Assembly (NCBI GenBank): GCA_038135065.1
Contig: JAYPWI010000059.1
Span: forward strand, 1-11,014
Direction: 5' to 3'
DNA length: 11,014 nt
From: JAYPWI01 sp038135065
Lineage (GTDB): Bacteria; Actinomycetota; Acidimicrobiia; Acidimicrobiales; Poriferisodalaceae
Part shown: in pieces, positions 6,582-11,014 of the stretch
Layout: every line of letters begins with the position of its first letter
Position numbering within the stretch: position 1 is the first letter of the stretch
Position numbers and translations under genes: made by a program
The notes under the pieces: generated by a model
Told to the model about the DNA's origin: nothing
What the model saw: only the letters and a program-made list of their open reading frames with translations
Database searches by the model: none

Positions 6582-7073
6582 GTGACCGACATGGCTGAGA
6601 CGCTCGTCAGCGGACGCCTGTGCCCCTTTGCCGACTGGCCTGTGGCCGAGGTACCCCGGGCCGCAGCAGGCGTGTACACGATCTGGGACCGCGGTGGGGC
6701 GTTGGTCTATGTAGGGATATCCGGCCGCGGCCTATCTGCCGAGCAGCTAACCGCGGCCGCGGCGGACGGCAAGCGGGTCGGGCTGTGGAATCGTCTGAAC
6801 TCGCACGCATCGGGGCGCAGATCGGGAGACCAGTTCTGCGTGTACGTATGCGATCGCCTGGTGCTGCCAACCCTCACCACCGACGACATCGCCCGCGTCG
6901 CAGCGGGCGAAGGGTCGCTCGACGCGCTCACCCGCGCCTACGTTCGCACCCACCTCGGCTTCCGCTACGCCACCACGAGCGATGGAACGATGGCGCTCGA
7001 GCTCGAGCACCGTGTCCGCAGCGGCGAACTGGGGCCGCTCCCGCTGCTGAACCCAGCTGCCTCCGAGAAGTAG
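6582..7073 (+). CDS. Stand-alone GIY-YIG domain protein
   Basis: A 163-residue protein with one GIY-YIG-like nuclease domain and little else. The first motif is G30-V-Y-T-I and the second L-V-Y43-V-G45-I, eleven residues apart as in the family. GLWNRLNSH carries Arg71 and His75, the usual positions for the conserved Arg and its partner, and ALELEHRVRSG offers Glu140/Glu142 as the metal-binding Glu. A closing LLNP (155-158) is common in this subgroup. GIY-YIG proteins cut DNA in repair, restriction and mobile elements, but no substrate can be assigned. The GTG at 6582 or ATG at 6591 could start it; neither has a clear ribosome site. Codons gta, ata, cta and tct cluster around 6707-6755, unlike its neighbours, suggesting separate acquisition. 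It lies between catabolic genes without obvious functional link. Confidence 0.8.
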   Translation: MTDMAETLVSGRLCPFADWPVAEVPRAAAGVYTIWDRGGALVYVGISGRGLSAEQLTAAAADGKRVGLWNRLNSHASGRRSGDQFCVYVCDRLVLPTLTTDDIARVAAGEGSLDALTRAYVRTHLGFRYATTSDGTMALELEHRVRSGELGPLPLLNPAASEK

Positions 7074-7094
7074 GGCCTCCGGCGATCCAGCCCC

Positions 7095-7724
7095 TCACCC
7101 CCGGTCGGTGAGTTGGTCGATTACCCAGTCGAGTGGTTCGACGTCGGCGTACTTGGCGTCGAGGTCGGCCAGGTTGGCGCGGTGGATGGTGTCGCTCCGG
7201 TCACCGCACGCCTCCTCGGCCACGATGGGCACCAAGCCGAGCTGGCAAGCGTCGAGGGCGGTGGCCCGCACACAGCCCGAGGTCGACACCCCGCACACCA
7301 CAACGGTGTCGCACCCGAGCTCGGCCAGCTGCTCGGCGAGCGAGGTCCCGAAGAACGACGAGGCATACTGCTTGGTGATCACCGTTTCGTCGGGGGCCGG
7401 TTCGAGACCGTCGATCCATCCGCCGAGCTCCCCGCCGCGATCGAACACCGAGAGGGCACCCACCTTGCGGTAGAAGACACCGCCATCGGCCCCTCCCGGT
7501 TCGTACTCGACCCGGGTCCACAGCACCGGCACATCGGCTGCCCGGGCCGCAGCAACGAGCCGACCGCAGGCCGCGGCCACGTCGGGCCGGTCGATGAACA
7601 GGGGCGAACCGTCGGTGAAGTAGGCCCGGCACATGTCGACGACCACCACGGCAGGACGGTCACCGAACCCGAGTCGGCTGCCGAACACGGGCGCTGATTC
7701 GGAACCCTCGGCAGATGCCACCAC
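7095..7724 (-). CDS. Cysteine hydrolase, isochorismatase/N-carbamoylsarcosine amidase-like
   Basis: A 209-residue cytosolic hydrolase of the isochorismatase superfamily. The Asp-Lys-Cys triad is Asp30 (AVVVVDM), Lys118 (VITKQYASSF) and Cys151 (GVSTSGCVRATALDA), with the expected cis-peptide region at GVS. The TSGCVRAT signature is closest, in my recognition, to the N-carbamoylsarcosine amidase and maleamate amidohydrolase branch, enzymes that hydrolyse amide or carbamoyl C-N bonds; true isochorismatases lack this Cys environment. The start is a GTG-GTG pair at 7724; it leaves about 22 residues before the core, so a slightly later start is possible. It is divergent from the lyase operon across 75 bases, which suggests a shared promoter region and a related pathway. 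The substrate remains unassigned. Confidence 0.88.
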   Translation of the reverse strand: MVASAEGSESAPVFGSRLGFGDRPAVVVVDMCRAYFTDGSPLFIDRPDVAAACGRLVAAARAADVPVLWTRVEYEPGGADGGVFYRKVGALSVFDRGGELGGWIDGLEPAPDETVITKQYASSFFGTSLAEQLAELGCDTVVVCGVSTSGCVRATALDACQLGLVPIVAEEACGDRSDTIHRANLADLDAKYADVEPLDWVIDQLTDRG

Positions 7725-7799
7725 GGGGCCACGGTAGCCCGACGGTGCGGGGGCGAGGCCCGTCAGCCGCCCAACAGCCGGCCGTTAGGATGCCCGGCC
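7725..7799. promoter_or_regulatory. 75-bp divergent intergenic region for hydrolase and lyase operon
   Basis: The only space between two divergent transcription units. It contains a short GACGG (7741-7745)/CCGTC (7760-7764) dyad and the lyase ribosome site TAGGA (7786-7790), 9 nt before ATG 7800. No clear -10/-35 pair is readable. Any promoter for the operon must lie here or inside the hydrolase coding start. Confidence 0.4.
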
Positions 7800-8693
7800 A
7801 TGGCTGATCTCCTCGGTCCCCCGTCCTCGGGTCCCGCCGGGCTGCGAGCCCTGCTCGAGCGGCCCGAACCCCTGCTGTTACCCGGTTGCTACGACGCCCT
7901 CGGGGCCCGGCTGATCGAGCAGGCCGGCTTCGATGCGGTGTACATGACCGGCTTCGGGTCCTCCGCCTCGCTGCTCGGTCGTCCCGATGTGGGGCTGCTC
8001 GGTTTGGCCGAGATGATCGACAATGCCCGCCGCATCGTGTCGGCCACCTCATTGCCCGTGATCGCCGACGCCGACACGGGCTACGGGAACCCGATCAACG
8101 TCATCCGCACCGTCCGGGCGTACGAACAGTCGGGGGTGGCCGGGCTCCACATCGAGGACCAGGTGATGCCCAAGAAATGCGGTCACATGGAAGGCAAGGC
8201 GGTCGTCGCCGAGGGAGAGATGGTGGCCAAGGTCGAAGCCGCTGTTGCCGCCCGCACCGACCCCGACTTCGTCATCATCGCCCGCACCGACGCCCGGGCG
8301 CCCGAAGGGGTGGAGTCGGCGCTGCACCGGGCCCGGGCCTGTCACGAGGCCGGAGCCGACCTGCTGTTCGTGGAGGCACTCCAGGGGGTCGACGAGATCG
8401 AGTTGGTGGCTGGCGAGCTGTCGGACATCCCCCTGGTGTTCAACTGGGCCGAAGGTGGCAAGACCCCGCCGCTGGAGATCGACGAGATCGCCCGGCTCGG
8501 GTTCGCAGCCGTAATCATGCCCATCTCGACCCTGCTGGCTGCCGCGGCGGCCATGACCGAGGTGCTGGCCGACATCCGCACCCGAGGCACCCCGGTCGGG
8601 GTGCTGGACCGCCTGCCGAGCTTCGCCGGGTTCAACGACATGATCGGGCTGTCCGAGGTGACCGACCTGGAGCAGAGGTTCGCCGGTGCCTGA
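7800..8693 (+). CDS. Isocitrate lyase/PEP mutase superfamily C-C lyase (methylisocitrate or 2,3-dimethylmalate lyase-like)
   Basis: A 297-residue Mg-dependent lyase of the PEP mutase/isocitrate lyase superfamily. The metal-binding DADTGYGN is at 90-97, HIED at 117-120 (Glu119), and the flexible-loop motif KKCGH at 125-129 carries catalytic Cys127; IIARTDAR follows at 159-166. The Cys in KKCGH marks the C-C lyase branch (isocitrate, 2-methylisocitrate, 2,3-dimethylmalate lyases) and argues against phosphoenolpyruvate mutase or phosphonopyruvate hydrolase, which lack it. Products would be pyruvate or glyoxylate plus a dicarboxylate. No prpC or prpD neighbour is present, so the methylcitrate cycle is not indicated. 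Oxaloacetate decarboxylase-type activity is an alternative. It is the first gene of a three-gene operon and overlaps the next gene by 8 bases. Confidence 0.88.
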   Translation: MADLLGPPSSGPAGLRALLERPEPLLLPGCYDALGARLIEQAGFDAVYMTGFGSSASLLGRPDVGLLGLAEMIDNARRIVSATSLPVIADADTGYGNPINVIRTVRAYEQSGVAGLHIEDQVMPKKCGHMEGKAVVAEGEMVAKVEAAVAARTDPDFVIIARTDARAPEGVESALHRARACHEAGADLLFVEALQGVDEIELVAGELSDIPLVFNWAEGGKTPPLEIDEIARLGFAAVIMPISTLLAAAAAMTEVLADIRTRGTPVGVLDRLPSFAGFNDMIGLSEVTDLEQRFAGA

Positions 8694-9432
8694 TGTGACG
8701 GGGTACCGGGCCAAGGTCGGGGTGATCATTCCGTCGACCAACACCGTCGTCGAACACGACCTGAACCGGGCACCCCTGCCGGGGGTCACCTTCCACGCGG
8801 CCCGCTTCTTCGTCGAAGCCCCCGACCTGAGCTCCGATAATGCGTTCGTGGTCTTCCTCGACAAGATCCGGGAAACCATCCCCCTCGCGGTGCGCGACGT
8901 GATGACCTGCGAGCCGGACCACATCCTGATGGGCATGTCGGCGGAGACGTTCTGGGGTGGGTCCGAGGGCAGTGCCGACTTCGAAGCCCGGGTGCGGGCC
9001 ATCAGTGGTGACCTGGGCATCACCATGGGGGCCGATGCGTGCACGGCCGCCCTGGCCCGGCTGGGTGTGTCGCGCATCGCGGCGATCACCCCCTATCAGG
9101 ACATCGGTGACGAGCAGGTGCACGGGTACTTCACCGAGTGCGGGTTCGAGGTGCGCCGGGTGCACGGCCTGAAGTGCTCGTCCGCCACCTCGATCGCCGA
9201 TGTGCGGCCAGAGGTGTTGCGCGAGGAGCTTCGCCGCCTCGACGGGGACGACATCGACGCCATCGTGCAGTGCGGCACCAACCTGTCGATGGTGGCCTTG
9301 GCCGATGAGGCGGAGCGGTGGCTGGGCAAGCCGGTGCTGGCCATCAACTCGGTGTGTCTGTGGCATGCCCTCCGGCAGATGGGCATCGACGACCAGTTCC
9401 CCGGTCACGGCACCATGCTGCGCGAGTTCTGA
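8686..9432 (+). CDS. Maleate isomerase/arylmalonate decarboxylase family protein (Asp/Glu racemase fold)
   Basis: A 248-residue member of the Asp/Glu racemase fold superfamily, nearest to maleate cis-trans isomerases and arylmalonate decarboxylases. VGVIIPSTNTVVE (11-23) holds the family Asn19. ITPYQDIGDEQV (134-145) holds Tyr137, and VQCGTNLSM (194-202) holds catalytic Cys196. The position of the first catalytic Cys of maleate isomerases reads LMGMSAETFWGG (81-92): it has Gly83/Ser85 and no Cys. Gly83 to Cys196 is 113 residues, close to the recalled Gly74-Cys188 spacing of arylmalonate decarboxylase. Decarboxylase-type or other single-Cys chemistry is thus as likely as isomerisation. GTG 8686 has AGAGG (8674-8678) 7 nt upstream and overlaps the lyase stop; translational coupling is likely. 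It ends in a TGATG junction with the monooxygenase gene. Confidence 0.88.
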   Translation: MPDVTGYRAKVGVIIPSTNTVVEHDLNRAPLPGVTFHAARFFVEAPDLSSDNAFVVFLDKIRETIPLAVRDVMTCEPDHILMGMSAETFWGGSEGSADFEARVRAISGDLGITMGADACTAALARLGVSRIAAITPYQDIGDEQVHGYFTECGFEVRRVHGLKCSSATSIADVRPEVLREELRRLDGDDIDAIVQCGTNLSMVALADEAERWLGKPVLAINSVCLWHALRQMGIDDQFPGHGTMLREF

Positions 9433-10667
9433 TGAGCGGTGCCACAGAATCGTCTGGGCCCTCGGGCCCCTCGCACCCTGCCGAGGTGGTCGTCGTGGGT
9501 GCGGGACCGGTCGGGTGCACGGCGGCCGCCCGCCTGGTTGCCGCTGGGGTGTCGGTGCTGCTGATCGAAGGCGCGCCCGTGCTCCCCAAAGAGCTGCGGG
9601 CCTCCACCTTCCATCCCTCCACCCTCGACATGTTGGCCGAGCTCGGGGTGGTGCCCGATCTCGAGGCCCGGGGGTTGATCGCCCCCCGATTCCAGTACCG
9701 GGATCGCCGCACCGGCGTGGTCGCCGAATTCGACCTCGGTGCCCTCGAGGGAGAGACCGCCCACCCGTATCGACTCCAGTGCGAGCAGTACAAGCTGTGC
9801 GAGATCCTGCTCGGGCGTCTGGCCGACGAACCGGGGTTCGCGGTGCGGTGGGGCACCGAGGTGGTCGGCGCCTCGTCGGGTTCATCGACGGCCCGGCTGA
9901 CCCTGGCCGATGGTGAGGTGATCGAAGCGCCGTGGGTGTTCGCAGCCGATGGGGGCACCAGCGCGATCCGCCGATCGCTCGGCATCGGGTTTGCCGGAAT
10001 GACTTACGAGGACCGTTACCTGGTGCTCAGCACGCCGTTCGATTTTCGGGACCATCTCGACCATCTGGCCTGGGTGAACTACATCTCCGACCCCGAAGAG
10101 TGGATGGTGCTGCTGCAGACCCCCGACCTGTGGCGGGCCCTGTTTCCCATCCCACCGGGTGAGACCGATGAGGAGGCCCTCGACGAGGTGAATGCCCAGC
10201 GGCGGCTCCAATCGGTGGTGCACCGCACCGAACCATGGGAGATCGCCCATCGCACCGTGTACGCCGTGCACCAACGGGTGGCCGACACGTTCCGTTCGGG
10301 GCGCATCCTGCTGGCCGGCGACGCAGCCCACATCAACAATCCCCTTGGGGGGATGGGCATGAACGGCGGTATTCACGACGCCATCTTCCTCACCGACGCC
10401 CTGCTGGCCGTGCGGTCCGGGGAAGCCGCCGACGACCACCTGACCCGGTGCGCCGATCTCCGCCGCGACCTGGCCATCGACTACGTGCAACGCCACACCC
10501 ACGCCAACGCCGTCACCCTCGCGGCCAGCGACCCCGTGCTACGCCAGCAAGCCCTCGACGAGATGGGCGCAAAAGCCGCTGACCCCGCCACCGCCCACGC
10601 CTACATGCTGCAGACGGCCATGATCACCGCCGTTCGCAACATGCGCAGCGCCCTGGCGGGAAGCTGA
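9432..10667 (+). CDS. Class A FAD-dependent monooxygenase (p-hydroxybenzoate hydroxylase-like)
   Basis: A 411-residue cytosolic flavoprotein that would use NAD(P)H and O2 to hydroxylate an aromatic or related ring. Motifs in order: the Rossmann GAGPVG (23-28) with Glu46 at the end of strand 2; RASTFHPSTLDML (57-69); ADGGTSAIRR (172-181), the DG motif; and LLAGDAAHINNPLGGMGMNGG (293-313), the GD motif and flavin-contact loop. The loop has HINNPLGG instead of the common HxxPPxGG, a variant also seen in some MhpA-like proteins. Candidates by context are a 3-hydroxybenzoate 6-hydroxylase-like enzyme feeding gentisate, or a hydroxypyridine-acid hydroxylase; neither is proven. The start is ATG 9432, overlapping the previous TGA (TGATG); the upstream in-frame GTG at 9318 lies inside the previous gene. 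It is the last gene of the operon. Confidence 0.92.
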   Translation: MSGATESSGPSGPSHPAEVVVVGAGPVGCTAAARLVAAGVSVLLIEGAPVLPKELRASTFHPSTLDMLAELGVVPDLEARGLIAPRFQYRDRRTGVVAEFDLGALEGETAHPYRLQCEQYKLCEILLGRLADEPGFAVRWGTEVVGASSGSSTARLTLADGEVIEAPWVFAADGGTSAIRRSLGIGFAGMTYEDRYLVLSTPFDFRDHLDHLAWVNYISDPEEWMVLLQTPDLWRALFPIPPGETDEEALDEVNAQRRLQSVVHRTEPWEIAHRTVYAVHQRVADTFRSGRILLAGDAAHINNPLGGMGMNGGIHDAIFLTDALLAVRSGEAADDHLTRCADLRRDLAIDYVQRHTHANAVTLAASDPVLRQQALDEMGAKAADPATAHAYMLQTAMITAVRNMRSALAGS

Positions 10668-10806
10668 CGGTCAACTCGAGTGGACGGGGCCGCAGACCTC
10701 GCTGTCCCCGACCCCCGGGTGCTTGGTTGACGCCGTTGTGCGACGGTCAAGCGATCGCAGTCTCAGCCGCTGCGGAGCCCACCCCCGAATGCTGTTGGGT
10801 GATGCC
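10666..10806. repeat. Imperfect ~70-bp direct duplication with internal dyads downstream of the operon
   Basis: Two degenerate copies lie end to end. Copy one (10666-10734) and copy two (10742-10806) share, in order, GACGGTCAA, CGCAG, ACCCCCG, TGCT and TGAYGCC. Copy one is bounded by GTCAAC...GTTGAC and has an inner CGGGG/CCCCG. A second hairpin, TTGAC-gc-CGT / ACG-GTCAA (10727-10750), bridges the copies. It may serve as a terminator for the operon or be a degraded repeat family member; no T-run is present. Confidence 0.4.
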
Positions 10807-10860
10807 TAACGCTGAGACCGCTCTCTTCGCAACGGGCTCTTGAACACATCGAGGGGACAC
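10668..10860. other. Convergent intergenic region, structured but without a gene
   Basis: The 193 bases between the monooxygenase stop and the converging minus-strand stop contain the duplication above. They also hold a longer dyad, GTCTCAGC (10760-10767)/GCTGAGAC (10811-10818), enclosing CACCC (10780-10784)/GGGTG (10797-10801). No open frame of note occurs on either strand. Confidence 0.5.
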
Positions 10861-11014
10861 TCAAAAGTTCCGCGCTGACGCCCACGCTAGGCCCAGAACA
10901 CCTGCGATGAGGACGATGGGTGGTGACGCTTCCCACCAGTCAAACCCGGTGAGTGGTATCAGTGCCCAGGCGCCGATCACGCCAACCAGCAACCAGTCGT
11001 AGGCCTTCACCGAT
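10861..11014 (-). CDS. Small or truncated two-helix membrane protein (touches right edge)
   Basis: The reverse strand is open from the right edge to TGA (TCA at 10861-10863), giving 50 residues. Two hydrophobic segments are visible: WLLVGVIGAWALIPL (residues 7-21) and PPIVLIAGVLGLAWA (31-45), joined by TGFDWWEAS. A GTG at 11010-11008 would start a compact 49-residue protein (MKAYDWLLVG...), so this may be a complete small membrane protein or the C-terminus of a larger one; the window cannot decide. No family is recognised. It converges with the monooxygenase operon. Confidence 0.6.
   Translation of the reverse strand, partial: SVKAYDWLLVGVIGAWALIPLTGFDWWEASPPIVLIAGVLGLAWASARNF

Noticed and set aside
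7095..7724. Isochorismatase (siderophore pathway) assignment
   Set aside because: The TSGCVRAT active-site segment fits the N-carbamoylsarcosine/maleamate amidohydrolase branch, and no isochorismate or siderophore gene is near.
7800..8693. Phosphonate biosynthesis (PEP mutase) assignment
   Set aside because: The KKCGH loop with Cys127 belongs to C-C lyases, and no phosphonopyruvate decarboxylase or transaminase is present.
8632..9885. Minus-strand 417-codon open frame
   Set aside because: Lies opposite the isomerase/decarboxylase and monooxygenase genes, whose motifs are intact; composition is typical of an antisense shadow.
10668..10818. Integron attC-like site (GTTGGGT at 10794-10800, GCCTAAC at 10804-10810, GGTCAAC/GTTGAC boxes)
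   Set aside because: The two boxes that match RYYYAAC and GTTRRRY fully are in the wrong order for one attC, and the correctly ordered pair mismatches the consensus. No integrase or cassette array is visible.

Overview
The window is uniformly GC-rich. It has frequent GTG starts, strong G/C preference at third codon positions and short intergenic gaps. It carries families common in soil and aquatic Actinomycetota: SDR, PhyH dioxygenase, PhnB-like VOC, cysteine hydrolase and class A flavin monooxygenase. I infer a high-GC actinobacterium, possibly in or near Acidimicrobiia. There is no rRNA, tRNA, phage, IS or CRISPR element to fix the lineage, so the class-level guess is weak.

Layout. (1) Bases 1-2063 hold the 3' part of a large membrane protein of unknown family, read from beyond the left edge, with an Asp-rich 20-residue tandem repeat before six membrane segments. 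(2) An SDR oxidoreductase (2204-3025) follows, then about 290 bases with no supported gene. (3) A TRIC/YadS-type channel gene (3318-3938) converges on a minus-strand pair: a gentisate 1,2-dioxygenase-like bicupin (4447-5595) and a PhnB-like VOC protein (3946-4425). A strong GC hairpin lies at the convergence point. (4) A PhyH-type Fe(II)/2-oxoglutarate dioxygenase (5726-6535) diverges from the bicupin gene, followed by a small stand-alone GIY-YIG protein (6582-7073) with atypical codons. (5) A cysteine hydrolase (7095-7724, minus) diverges from a three-gene plus-strand operon with overlapping ends: an isocitrate lyase/PEP mutase-superfamily lyase (7800-8693), a maleate isomerase/arylmalonate decarboxylase-like protein (8686-9432) and a class A FAD monooxygenase (9432-10667). 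(6) A non-coding stretch with an imperfect duplication (10666-10806) leads to the end of a small or truncated two-helix membrane protein on the minus strand (10861-11014).

How the genes may work together. Segments 3-5 look catabolic. The bicupin is a convincing gentisate-type ring-cleavage enzyme: all nine of the catalytic, substrate-binding or selectivity positions I compared line up, and eight are identical. The divergon at 7095-10667 combines amide hydrolysis, C-C lysis, a Cys-based isomerase/decarboxylase and flavin hydroxylation. These chemistries are also used for N-heteroaromatic acids such as nicotinate (NicC/NicF/NicE-type roles). However, the ring-cleavage and deformylase partners of that route are absent, and the isomerase homologue lacks one of the two catalytic cysteines. 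The best candidate for something undescribed is therefore this compact lyase-racemase fold-monooxygenase operon with its divergent hydrolase. Its substrate cannot be read from the sequence.
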